From the NCBI RefSeq assembly GCF_000426285.1, contig NZ_AUFB01000004.1, positions 62,001 to 126,000 on the forward strand: a stretch of 64,000 nucleotides of DNA, written 5' to 3'. The translations under genes were made by a program, and so were the position numbers. The notes beneath the pieces are model-generated. The model was not told the DNA's origin and ran no database searches. It worked only from the letters and a program-made list of their open reading frames with translations. The stretch is from Rhizobium leucaenae USDA 9039 (lineage in GTDB: Bacteria; Pseudomonadota; Alphaproteobacteria; Rhizobiales; Rhizobiaceae). Positions 21,211-29,079 of this stretch are shown in pieces; within the stretch, counting starts at the first letter, position 1; each line of letters starts with the position of its first letter.

Positions 21211-22211
21211 GGGAAGATCAGCGTGCTGGCATCCGATCCCATATAAAGAGTGAGGTCGGATGGAGGATCGACCAGTCTCAGCGTTACCGGAAAGCGGCGT
21301 TTCAGCTGGATCCAATCGGTGGTCGGGGCGACATAGGGCAATATCCCATCCTGATCAGGGCCTCTGCTGATGCCGCGCGACACGCCCTCGATGCGAGCGC
21401 GGTAGAGGCGCCATGGATGCGTGTCGAGCCACACCCAGGCTGCTTTGCCGGTCTCAAGGTTCCGGATGTAGCTTTCCTTGTAGTTCGCGATGATGCGCCA
21501 GCCCGCCGCATCGACGATGCCGACGAGCGCCTTGCCGGCCGAGGCGGTATCGCCGACGCTCACGGAGAGATTATTGACCGCACCGTCGGCTGGCGCACGG
21601 ATTTCGGTCTGGCTGAGCTGCCATTCCGCCAAGGCGAGCGCAGCCTTAGCCTGCGCGACGACGGCGTCCTGGCTGACAACCGACTGCGATGCCTTGTCGA
21701 CCGCATCCCGCGCCGCCGCCTGCTCCCGCTGTTTGGCGGAAACCATATCGGCGCCAGTCAAGGCCACCTGTTTCTGATCGTCGCCGGCCTGCTGGAGCGC
21801 GGCCGTCACAGCCGTCAGCCGATCCTGAGCCGTCTTCAGCTCATCACTCACAAGCTTATGGTTCGCAACAGCGTCCTGAACCGCCGCTTTGCGCTGATCG
21901 ACGACGAGCTGGAACGGCACCTTGTCGACGACAGCCAAAAGGTCGCCGCGCCGTACTTCCTGGTCATTGGCGACGTTGACGCTCACGACCACGCCCGTCA
22001 CCTGCGGAGCAACCGTCACGAAATTCGTGGTGACATAGGCATCGTCCGTATAGGCGACGAATGACGTCCAAACCTGCCAAACCGCCCATAGCGCCGCCAG
22101 GCAGGCTATACCCACGACAAGCCGGAAGGCGCGCCGGCGCTCGGCGGAAACAGCCGGCGGCGAAGCAGATGGCTCCGGTTCGATCGGTTCGTTGCTCGTC
22201 ATATTGCTCAT
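21207..22211 (-). CDS. HlyD/EmrA-type membrane fusion protein
   Basis: A 334-residue periplasmic adaptor. One N-terminal membrane helix (LVVGIACLAALWAVWQVWTSF, about residues 31-51) is followed by YTDDAYVTTNFVTVAPQVTGVVVSV (biotinyl-lipoyl-like half), a coiled-coil hairpin (about 95-190), and a beta-barrel region with TEIRAPADGAVNNLSVSVGD. This architecture fits partners of FUSC or MFS pumps. Translationally coupled to the FUSC gene; the MFS gene lies upstream on the same strand, 48 bases away. Confidence 0.92.
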   Translation of the reverse strand: MSNMTSNEPIEPEPSASPPAVSAERRRAFRLVVGIACLAALWAVWQVWTSFVAYTDDAYVTTNFVTVAPQVTGVVVSVNVANDQEVRRGDLLAVVDKVPFQLVVDQRKAAVQDAVANHKLVSDELKTAQDRLTAVTAALQQAGDDQKQVALTGADMVSAKQREQAAARDAVDKASQSVVSQDAVVAQAKAALALAEWQLSQTEIRAPADGAVNNLSVSVGDTASAGKALVGIVDAAGWRIIANYKESYIRNLETGKAAWVWLDTHPWRLYRARIEGVSRGISRGPDQDGILPYVAPTTDWIQLKRRFPVTLRLVDPPSDLTLYMGSDASTLIFP

Positions 22212-22259
22212 GGCGATAACATGCGCGCGCAGTTACCATCATGACAAGAAAATTGTGGC

Positions 22260-23516
22260 TTATGCCACCTGCGGCTCGCCCCCACGATCCGGCGCATTCA
22301 GGCTATCAATCCGGCGCAATTGCGGGAAGCCGCCTGCCCAGATGATCGCGACGGCCAAGGTGCCGATGCCGCCGATGACGACGGCGGGGATGGCGCCGAA
22401 ATAATGCGCCATGGTGCCGGCGCGGAACTCGCCGAGTTCGTTTGATGCGCCGACGAAGACCATGTTCACGGCATTGACGCGGCCGCGCACATGATCCGGC
22501 GTCCAGAGCGTGATCAGAGTTTCGCGAACATAGACCGAGATCAGGTCGGAGGCGCCCATGAGGGTAAGCGCTGCGATCGACAGCCATGGCGTATGCGAAA
22601 TGCCGAAGATCAATGTTCCCACGCCAAACATTGCAACGCCGCTGAACATGTAAATCCCGGCACGGTGCCGGATGGGATAGGTCGCCAGAAACAAGCCCAT
22701 GGCAATGGCGCCGAAGCTTGGAGCGGCGCGCAGCAAACCAAGGCCCCACGGACCGAGTGTTAGAATATCGCGCGCATAGACCGGCATCAGCGCTACGGCA
22801 CCGCCGAGCAGCACGGCAAAGAGATCGAGCGAGACCGCGCCGAGCACCACCTTTTCCGACCAGATGAACCGGAAGCCGGCGAGAATCTCATTCAAGCTTC
22901 TGGATTCATGCGCAACACGTTGCTGCGGTTTTGGAATGAGGAAAGTCAGCAGCGAACCGGCGGCGAAAAACAGGACAGCGACGGTATAGGAAATGCTCGG
23001 ACCGATGCCGTAGAGCAGGCCGCCCGCAACGGGGCCGAGAATGGCGGCCGCGTCCCAGGACATTGAATTCCAGGTGACCGCGTTCGACAGATCTTCCGGC
23101 GGAATGAGGTTGGGCGCCAGCGATTGCGTTGCCGGCGTCATGAAGGCGCGCTCGATGCCGAAGACGGCGAGGATCACGAACACCGGAAGCGGCGCGAAGG
23201 TACCGGACACAGTCAGGAACAACAATGCCGCAGTACAGATCGTGCCGACGAAAATGCAGATGGCGGCCACCATCCGCCTGTTATAGCGGTCAGCGACAGT
23301 GCCGGTCACGAGGATCAGGAGCAGCGAAGGCAGGAACTGGACCAGACCTATCAGGCCGAGATAGATCGGATTGCCGGTATGATCATACATCTGCCAGCCG
23401 ACGGAGACGCTGACCACTTGCGTTGCGAAAGCCGTCAGAAAACGGGCGAAGAAAAAATAGGTGTAGGCAACATGCCTGAACGCGGCAAACCGGTCACCGC
23501 TCGGAACCGACGACAT
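22260..23516 (-). CDS. Major facilitator superfamily exporter (EntS-like)
   Basis: A 418-residue transporter with about 12 hydrophobic segments. FAAFRHVAYTYFFFARFLTAFATQVVSVSVGWQMYDHTGNPIYLGLIGLVQFLPSLLLILVTG and the loop ADRYNRRMV match the enterobactin-exporter-like MFS group (MFS_3). The start MSSVPSGD at 23516 is preferred; an ATG 24 bases upstream is possible. Substrate unknown. It is next to the HlyD/FUSC genes on the same strand, but the 48-base gap makes cotranscription only possible. Confidence 0.9.
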   Translation of the reverse strand: MSSVPSGDRFAAFRHVAYTYFFFARFLTAFATQVVSVSVGWQMYDHTGNPIYLGLIGLVQFLPSLLLILVTGTVADRYNRRMVAAICIFVGTICTAALLFLTVSGTFAPLPVFVILAVFGIERAFMTPATQSLAPNLIPPEDLSNAVTWNSMSWDAAAILGPVAGGLLYGIGPSISYTVAVLFFAAGSLLTFLIPKPQQRVAHESRSLNEILAGFRFIWSEKVVLGAVSLDLFAVLLGGAVALMPVYARDILTLGPWGLGLLRAAPSFGAIAMGLFLATYPIRHRAGIYMFSGVAMFGVGTLIFGISHTPWLSIAALTLMGASDLISVYVRETLITLWTPDHVRGRVNAVNMVFVGASNELGEFRAGTMAHYFGAIPAVVIGGIGTLAVAIIWAGGFPQLRRIDSLNAPDRGGEPQVA

Positions 23517-23649
23517 GAGATGAGGCTTTCCGGCCGGCACTCCTGAGACCTCGGCCTGTTAAACATGATTCAGCGTGCTTCAAAGCATGGGACTTGCCCG
23601 TTAAGTCGCCAATGTCTACATGTCTGTCAACCGCGAAATGGAGACGGAT

Positions 23650-23943
23650 ATGCTCGCCTTATTTCAAACCATTGATCTGGCTTTGAATCTTTATACTTGG
23701 GTGCTGATCGCCAGCGCTATTTTTTCATGGCTCTATGCATTCAATGTCATCAATTCGAGCAATCAGTTCGTCAACTCGGTTGGAAGTTTTCTCTATGCGG
23801 TCACGGAGCCGGCACTCCGTCCGATCCGGCGCGTGCTGCCCGATCTCGGCGGCATCGATATTTCGCCGATTATCCTGCTGCTGATCATCTTCTTCTTCCG
23901 TTCCCTGATGTGGAATACGCTTTATCCGCTCGTCGGCCGGTGA
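23650..23943 (+). CDS. YggT family membrane protein
   Basis: A 97-residue inner-membrane protein with two helices (about residues 5-28 and 66-86). [22 protein letters not shown] and [34 protein letters not shown] are the YggT signature. The start is the ATG with GGAGACGG ahead; an upstream ATG at 23620 would add ten residues. YggT genes are commonly paired with a DUF167 gene, as here. Role unknown, with proposed links to division or osmotic stress. Confidence 0.93.
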   Translation: MLALFQTIDLALNLYTWVLIASAIFSWLYAFNVINSSNQFVNSVGSFLYAVTEPALRPIRRVLPDLGGIDISPIILLLIIFFFRSLMWNTLYPLVGR

Positions 23944-24254
23944 GCGAGGACTGGCAGGTTTTTGCCGACCATGTGAGACTATCTGTCCGGCTCACGCCCA
24001 ATGGTGGACGTGATGCGATCGACGGATTGGAGACCGGTGCCGATGGCGAGGCGTTTCTCAAGGCGCGCGTCTCCGCGGTGCCGGAAAAGGGCAAGGCCAA
24101 CAAGGCGCTGATCGTGCTCATCGCCAAGAACCTCAGCATCCCCAAATCCCCGATCAGCCTGATTTCCGGCGACACCGCGCGTAAAAAAATCCTCCGGATC
24201 GATGGCGACCCGGAGGATTTGATAGGCAAGCTGAACGCTATATCGAAGACCTGA
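23940..24254 (+). CDS. DUF167 (YggU) family protein
   Basis: A 104-residue small alpha/beta protein. [45 protein letters not shown] and [17 protein letters not shown] are the family signatures. It starts with GTG overlapping the YggT stop as GTGA, so the two are coupled. It ends directly against the ppa stop on the opposite strand, with no spacer. Confidence 0.93.
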   Translation: MSEDWQVFADHVRLSVRLTPNGGRDAIDGLETGADGEAFLKARVSAVPEKGKANKALIVLIAKNLSIPKSPISLISGDTARKKILRIDGDPEDLIGKLNAISKT

Positions 24255-24788
24255 TCACTTCGCCTTCTTGGCGCGCTCGATCGCTTCAAGAATGAGCTCG
24301 CCGGCTTCCTTCGAGCCCTTCCAGCCGTAGATCTTCACCCACTTGCCGGGCTCCAGATCCTTGTAGTGCTCGAAGAAATGCTCGATCTGCTTCACCGTGA
24401 TTTCCGGCAGGTCGGTATATTCCCTGACCTTCTCGTAACGCAGTGTCAGCTTCGGCGAGGGAACGGCAATGATCTTTTCGTCCTTGCCGGAATTATCTTC
24501 CATCATGAGCACGCCGATCGGGCGGACGTTGATGACACAGCCCGGAACCAGCGGGCGGGTGCTGGCGATCAGCACGTCGATCGGGTCGCCGTCTTCGGAG
24601 AGCGTGTGCGGGACGAAGCCGTAATTGCCCGGATAGGTCATCGGCGTGTAGAGGAAACGGTCAACGACCAGCGTGCCGGCGTCCTTGTCCATTTCATACT
24701 TGATCGGATGGCCGCCGACCGGAACTTCAACGATGACGTTGACGTCTTCGGGCGGGTTCTTGCCAATGGAAATCGCGTCGATGCGCAT
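24255..24788 (-). CDS. ppa: Inorganic pyrophosphatase (family I)
   Basis: Hydrolyses pyrophosphate to phosphate in the cytoplasm, pulling biosynthetic reactions forward. The 177-residue protein has the family I motifs [40 protein letters not shown] with the metal-binding aspartates, and the basic [16 protein letters not shown] region. Its stop codon directly abuts the DUF167 stop on the other strand, so the two transcripts converge with zero gap. Confidence 0.97.
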   Translation of the reverse strand: MRIDAISIGKNPPEDVNVIVEVPVGGHPIKYEMDKDAGTLVVDRFLYTPMTYPGNYGFVPHTLSEDGDPIDVLIASTRPLVPGCVINVRPIGVLMMEDNSGKDEKIIAVPSPKLTLRYEKVREYTDLPEITVKQIEHFFEHYKDLEPGKWVKIYGWKGSKEAGELILEAIERAKKAK

Positions 24789-24903
24789 GCGTCTCCCCTA
24801 ATAAGGATGGTTGCTGCCAGCCAGATAATCGGAATCATGACGCAACGCAACAAGGCATTGGACAATGGGGGATTTTAATCGATTGTCGCAACGGGCGTCT
24901 CAA

Positions 24904-24998
24904 CGCATGTCGCGCAACGGTTTTGCAATAACGACATGCGCAAAATCAAGAGCCTAAAGCGCAAAGAGCAGTCTGAAAAACCGCGACACGCTTTAGGG
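24904..24998. repeat. Mosaic palindromic repeat (two modules) between ppa and GNAT gene
   Basis: Module one has 9-base inverted arms CGCATGTCG (24904-24912) and CGACATGCG (24932-24940) around a CGGTTTTGCAA core. Module two has TAAAGCG near 24955 and CGCTTTA near 24989. This is a recurrent rhizobial intergenic element. Its right end contains the TAA stop codon (24993-24995, minus strand) of the GNAT gene. Confidence 0.65.
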
Positions 24999-25499
24999 CC
25001 AGACGAAGCCGATCTTCTTGAGCTGCTTGCGGTCGAAGGTCTCGATACCCTCACAAAAATCCGCGCCGCCTTGGCCGCGATAGAAGCGGTCGGCATTCTC
25101 GTTTTCCTCAAGGCACCAGACGACCAGCCCCTTGCAGCCGAGCGACTTCAACAGCCGGCGCGCTTCGCCGAAGAGAAGCCGGCCAAGGCCGATGCCCTGA
25201 TATTCCGGGCGAAGATAGAGCTCGTAAATCTCGCCTTCCTGAGGCAGTGCGCGGGCGCGGTTGAGGCCGAGCGTAGCATAGCCGGCGATCTCGCCGGCGA
25301 CATCGAGAACCAGAAGCGTCGCCGGGCCACTGGTCGCCTTGCGCCACCAGGCTTCGCCGCGGCGCTCGATCATCTGGCTGAGCGCGCGGTGCGGAATGAT
25401 GCCGGTATAGGCGTACTGCCAAGACTGGCGGTGCACCTCGGAAATGGCCCGGGCATCATGCGGTTCAGCCCGCCGAACATCGATCGACAACGTCTTCAT
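24993..25499 (-). CDS. GNAT family N-acetyltransferase
   Basis: A 168-residue acetyltransferase. It has IYELYLRPEYQGIGLGRLLFGEARR, the acetyl-CoA-binding motif A with Q/RxxGxG/A pattern (about residue 85-105), then LVVWCLEENENADRFYRGQGG, the motif B region. The start MKTLSIDVRRAEPHDA gives the normal RimI-like N-terminus. Substrate unknown. The stop codon is supplied by the end of an adjacent repeat. Confidence 0.9.
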   Translation of the reverse strand: MKTLSIDVRRAEPHDARAISEVHRQSWQYAYTGIIPHRALSQMIERRGEAWWRKATSGPATLLVLDVAGEIAGYATLGLNRARALPQEGEIYELYLRPEYQGIGLGRLLFGEARRLLKSLGCKGLVVWCLEENENADRFYRGQGGADFCEGIETFDRKQLKKIGFVWP

Positions 25500-25645
25500 A
25501 ACGTCTACTCTGGTCCCGCCAGCGAAAATTAACCATCCACAAATCATGCAGACAGATGATTTGCCCACAGTCTTTACCTGTGGACGACTGCTGAAAATTA
25601 ACCCCTTTTTAACCTTTGCAACAAGGGCTCAAAAATCGAACACAC

Positions 25646-25674
25646 AAAATAAAACCCCGGCACAGGGGCCGGGG
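25646..25674 (-). terminator. Intrinsic terminator of typA
   Basis: Arms CCCCGGC (25655-25661) and GCCGGGG (25668-25674) with a six-base loop; read on the minus strand the stem is followed by TTTTATTTT. It is 32 bases downstream of the typA stop. Confidence 0.85.
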
Positions 25675-25706
25675 TCAATTCGTCCGAAGCGGTACAAGTC
25701 GCTCTA

Positions 25707-27524
25707 TTATGCGTAGCGAGCCTTCTCGAAACGCTTACGCTCGTTCGGATCGAGGTACATTTTGCGCAGGCGGATCGACTTCGGCGTGACTTCGACCAGT
25801 TCATCGTCCTGGATCCAGGAGAGTGCGCGGTCGAGCGTCATGCGGATCGGCGGGGTCAGCTTCACGGCTTCGTCCTTGCCGGCGGCGCGGATGTTGGTGA
25901 GCTTCTTGCCCTTCAGCACGTTGACTTCGAGGTCGTTGTCGCGGGAGTGGATGCCGATGATCATGCCGGCATAGACCTTCTCGCCGGCGTCGATGATCAT
26001 CGGGCCGCGGTCTTCCAGGTTGAACAGAGCATAGGCGACGGCTTCGCCGGCTTCGTTGGCGAGCAGCACGCCGTTGACGCGGCCGCCGATTTCGCCCTTG
26101 TACGGCTGGTAGTCATGGAACAGACGGTTCATGACGGCGGTGCCGCGCGTATCCGTCAGAAGTTCCGACTGGTAGCCGATGAGGCCGCGGGTCGGTGCGA
26201 AGAACACGAGACGGACGCGATTGCCGCCGGACGGACGCAGCTCCGCCATTTCTGCCTTACGCTCCGACATCTTCTGCACGACGATACCGGAATGCTCTTC
26301 ATCGACGTCGATGACGACTTCTTCGATCGGCTCGAGAAGCTCACCGCTCTCATCCTTGTGCATGACGACGCGCGGACGCGACACGGCAAGCTCGAAGCCT
26401 TCGCGGCGCATGGTTTCGATCAGGACGGCGAGCTGCAATTCGCCGCGGCCGGAGACGTAGAACGAGTCCTTGCCTTCGGCTTCTTCGATCTTCAGCGCAA
26501 CGTTGCCTTCGGCTTCCTTGAACAGACGGTCGCGGATCACGCGCGAGGTGACCTTGTCGCCTTCGGTGCCGGCATAGGGGCTGTCGTTAACGATGAAGGA
26601 CATGGTGACGGTCGGCGGATCGATCGGCTGCGCGATCAGCGGCTCGCTGACCTGCGGGTCGCAGAAGGTATCGGCGACCGTGCCCTTGGAAAGGCCGGCG
26701 ATGGCGACGATGTCACCCGCTTGCGCTTCCTCGATCGGCTGGCGTTCGATGCCGCGGAAAGCGAGGATCTTGGAAATACGGCCGGTTTCGATCGTGCTGC
26801 CGTCGGCGTGCAGAACCTTGACGGCCTGGTTCGGCTTGATCGAGCCGGAATGAATGCGGCCGGTGATGATGCGGCCGAGGAAGGGGTTGGCTTCCAGGAT
26901 GGTGCCGATCATGCGGAAAGGACCTTCGCCGACGGTCGGCTCCGGAACGTGCTTGACGACGAGGTCGAGAAGCGGGCCGAGACCTTCGTCCTTCGGACCT
27001 TCCGGCGAATAGTTCATCCAGCCGTTTCGGCCCGAGCCGTAGAGGATCGGGAAATCGAGCTGCTCGTCGGTGGCGTCGAGGTTGGCGAAGAGGTCGAAGA
27101 CCTCGTTGATGACTTCGTCGGCCCGAGCGTCCGGACGGTCGATCTTATTGATCGCAACGATCGGGCGCAGGCCAACCTTCAGCGCCTTGCCGACGACGAA
27201 CTTGGTCTGCGGCATCGGGCCTTCGGCAGCGTCGACAAGAACGATCGCGCCGTCCACCATCGACAGGATGCGCTCGACTTCACCGCCGAAGTCGGCGTGG
27301 CCGGGGGTGTCGACGATGTTGATGCGGGTATCCTTCCAGACGACCGAGGTCGCCTTGGCGAGAATGGTGATGCCGCGTTCCTTTTCCAGGTCGTTGGAAT
27401 CCATGACGCGTTCGGCAACGCGCTGGTTCTCGCGGAAGGAGCCGGACTGCTTCAGAAGCTCGTCAACGAGGGTGGTTTTCCCATGGTCAACGTGCGCGAT
27501 GATCGCGATGTTGCGAAGTGCCAT
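25707..27524 (-). CDS. typA: Ribosome-associated GTPase TypA/BipA
   Basis: A 605-residue translational GTPase related to EF-G, involved in ribosome assembly and stress adaptation. It shows G1 [19 protein letters not shown], the switch region ERGITI, G3 [17 protein letters not shown]4 NKIDRPDAR, and the C-terminal BipA domain with [20 protein letters not shown] and [19 protein letters not shown]. The start [15 protein letters not shown] gives the standard length; a 54-base upstream start is rejected. Confidence 0.97.
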   Translation of the reverse strand: MALRNIAIIAHVDHGKTTLVDELLKQSGSFRENQRVAERVMDSNDLEKERGITILAKATSVVWKDTRINIVDTPGHADFGGEVERILSMVDGAIVLVDAAEGPMPQTKFVVGKALKVGLRPIVAINKIDRPDARADEVINEVFDLFANLDATDEQLDFPILYGSGRNGWMNYSPEGPKDEGLGPLLDLVVKHVPEPTVGEGPFRMIGTILEANPFLGRIITGRIHSGSIKPNQAVKVLHADGSTIETGRISKILAFRGIERQPIEEAQAGDIVAIAGLSKGTVADTFCDPQVSEPLIAQPIDPPTVTMSFIVNDSPYAGTEGDKVTSRVIRDRLFKEAEGNVALKIEEAEGKDSFYVSGRGELQLAVLIETMRREGFELAVSRPRVVMHKDESGELLEPIEEVVIDVDEEHSGIVVQKMSERKAEMAELRPSGGNRVRLVFFAPTRGLIGYQSELLTDTRGTAVMNRLFHDYQPYKGEIGGRVNGVLLANEAGEAVAYALFNLEDRGPMIIDAGEKVYAGMIIGIHSRDNDLEVNVLKGKKLTNIRAAGKDEAVKLTPPIRMTLDRALSWIQDDELVEVTPKSIRLRKMYLDPNERKRFEKARYA

Positions 27525-27714
27525 AATCTTGTATCTCTGAGGCTGGGGCGCGGTATGAAGTGAACACGCCAATTTCATTTGGCGCGCTCATACCCTTTTT
27601 TTCGCGTCTGCGAAAGGGGGGAGGCAAGAAAGCCGCGCTAAGCCTGGCTTTGCGCGTCAGGAGCACGTTAAACCTGTCTGTGCGCAATCGCCTTAGTCCC
27701 GATTCCGCTAATCC

Positions 27715-28398
27715 TTAGGCACCGAGCTTCAGCAGCCACGCATCATGATCCACCAGGAAGACTTTGAGGCGGTCGGGATAGTCGTGCGTCACCGCATTTC
27801 GCACGCTTTGCCGTGATGCCAATTCTGCACGCCATGCCGTGACACGCGGCAGCGTATCGAATATGCCGGTCGGCATGATGGTGTCGAACACGTCAAAATA
27901 ACGGAAGATCGGTGCGAAGACCGCATCGACTAGGCTGAAGGCTCCGCCAGCGAAAAATGGTCCGTCGTTCAATTCGGTCTCAACACGACCGAACTTGTCG
28001 ATGAGCGCCTTGCGCTTAACCTCATAGGTCGCTTCATCTTTAGCGGTCTCAAAACCCCATAAATCCGAAAGGACGGAGGAGCCAAACTCGATCCAGCCGC
28101 GATGCCGGGCACGAGCCAGAGGATCAGCCGGATGGAGCTTGGCGCCCGATTGGGTTTCCTCGAGATATTCGCAGATCACTGCGCTCTCGAACAACACTGT
28201 TTCTGTGCCGTCGCCCTGCCTCACGATCAGAAGAGGCACCTTGCCGAGCGGAGAAATGGCGAGAAACCAATCAGGCTTTGCCGACAGATCGACATAGCGG
28301 AGCTCGAACGGCACCGCCTTCTCGGTAAGCGTGATGACAGCCCGCTGAACGTAGGGGCAAAGATGGTGGCTGACGAGGATCAACTTCGCGTCGAACAT
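27715..28398 (-). CDS. Glutathione S-transferase family protein
   Basis: A 227-residue GST. The thioredoxin-like N-terminal domain has LVSHHLCPYVQRAVITLTEKAVPFE with a CPY motif, then PLGKVPLLIV and FESAVICEYLEE (glutathione-contact Glu-Ser). The all-helical C-terminal domain follows with GPFFAGGAFSLVDAVFAPIFRY. It is divergent from a MarR-type regulator, and two 24-base palindromes lie between and in front of their starts, so its expression is probably induced by an electrophile or similar ligand. Its substrate is not known. Confidence 0.93.
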   Translation of the reverse strand: MFDAKLILVSHHLCPYVQRAVITLTEKAVPFELRYVDLSAKPDWFLAISPLGKVPLLIVRQGDGTETVLFESAVICEYLEETQSGAKLHPADPLARARHRGWIEFGSSVLSDLWGFETAKDEATYEVKRKALIDKFGRVETELNDGPFFAGGAFSLVDAVFAPIFRYFDVFDTIMPTGIFDTLPRVTAWRAELASRQSVRNAVTHDYPDRLKVFLVDHDAWLLKLGA

Positions 28399-28451
28399 GA
28401 AATCTCCTATTACCTAGTCCAAGCGAATGGAGCATGGAAATATCTCCACGG

Positions 28452-28475
28452 ATATAGATGTAATTGCATCTATAT
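28452..28475. promoter_or_regulatory. MarR-type operator 1 (24-bp palindrome)
   Basis: Half-sites ATATAGATG and CATCTATAT are perfectly inverted around TAATTG, with one mismatched central pair. It lies in the GST/MarR intergenic region, 53 bases upstream of the GST start codon. A second copy with 22 of 24 identical bases lies 45 bases away. Confidence 0.8.
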
Positions 28476-28496
28476 GCATGCTTGCCAAATTGGTCA

Positions 28497-28520
28497 ATAT
28501 AAATGTAATTGCATCTATGT
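28497..28520. promoter_or_regulatory. MarR-type operator 2 overlapping the MarR start codon
   Basis: Half-sites ATATAAATG and CATCTATGT around TAATTG, matching operator 1 at 22 of 24 positions. The centre-to-centre distance to operator 1 is 45 bases, roughly four helical turns. Its right arm contains the ATG (28517-28519) of the MarR gene, so a bound repressor would cover translation initiation DNA and block the transcript. Confidence 0.75.
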
Positions 28521-28981
28521 CCGATAATTCAGATTTCGAATCCCCGCAGCCCTCCCCAGCCATCACGCGAGCATGGGTGCGCCTCATGCGCACTCAGCAA
28601 ATCGTCCTTGCGGCGATCGAGCAGGACTTGAAAGCAGCCGGCCTGCCGCCGCTCGGCTGGTATGACGTGCTGCTGGAATTGACGCGGGCGACAGACGGCA
28701 GACTGCGTCCCTACGAGATCGAGGAGCGCACGCTCCTAGCCCAACACAATCTGTCTCGCCTTCTTGACCGCATGGAAAAGGCTGGTTTTGTTCACCGTGA
28801 GGTATTTTCGGAGGATGGCCGGGGCCGCTGGGCGGTTATCACCGAGGCAGGAATTGCCATGCGGAGCGACATGTGGACTGTTTATGCCTCAGCGCTTCAA
28901 CGCCATCTGGGTGACAAGCTGGACGACATCCAAGCCGATCAATTGAGTGAACTGTTAGCTCTGCTCTCGCGCAGGTCCTGA
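28517..28981 (+). CDS. MarR family transcriptional regulator (divergent from GST)
   Basis: A 154-residue winged-helix regulator. ITRAWVRLMRTQQIVLAAIEQDLKAAGLPPLGWYDVLLEL is the N-terminal dimerisation helix pair; LLAQHNLSRLLDRMEKAGFVHREVFSEDGRGRWAVITEAG is the recognition helix and wing, with the usual DxRxR-like wing altered to EDGRGR. The start MSDNSDFES is inside operator 2; in-frame ATGs further upstream lie across operator DNA and are less likely. It very likely represses itself and the GST gene. Confidence 0.92.
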   Translation: MSDNSDFESPQPSPAITRAWVRLMRTQQIVLAAIEQDLKAAGLPPLGWYDVLLELTRATDGRLRPYEIEERTLLAQHNLSRLLDRMEKAGFVHREVFSEDGRGRWAVITEAGIAMRSDMWTVYASALQRHLGDKLDDIQADQLSELLALLSRRS

Positions 28982-29079
28982 TTTACCTGGCCAAATCAAT
29001 CCGATCAGACACTGCCGCACACATCGGCCGCCAAAGTTGACCTTGGCGACTGAGCTTCGCTGCGTACCCAACGCAAAGA

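Noticed and set aside
24900..25000. A tRNA or small-RNA gene in the region between ppa and the GNAT gene.
   Set aside because: The inverted arms match mosaic repeats found elsewhere, and no cloverleaf can be drawn.
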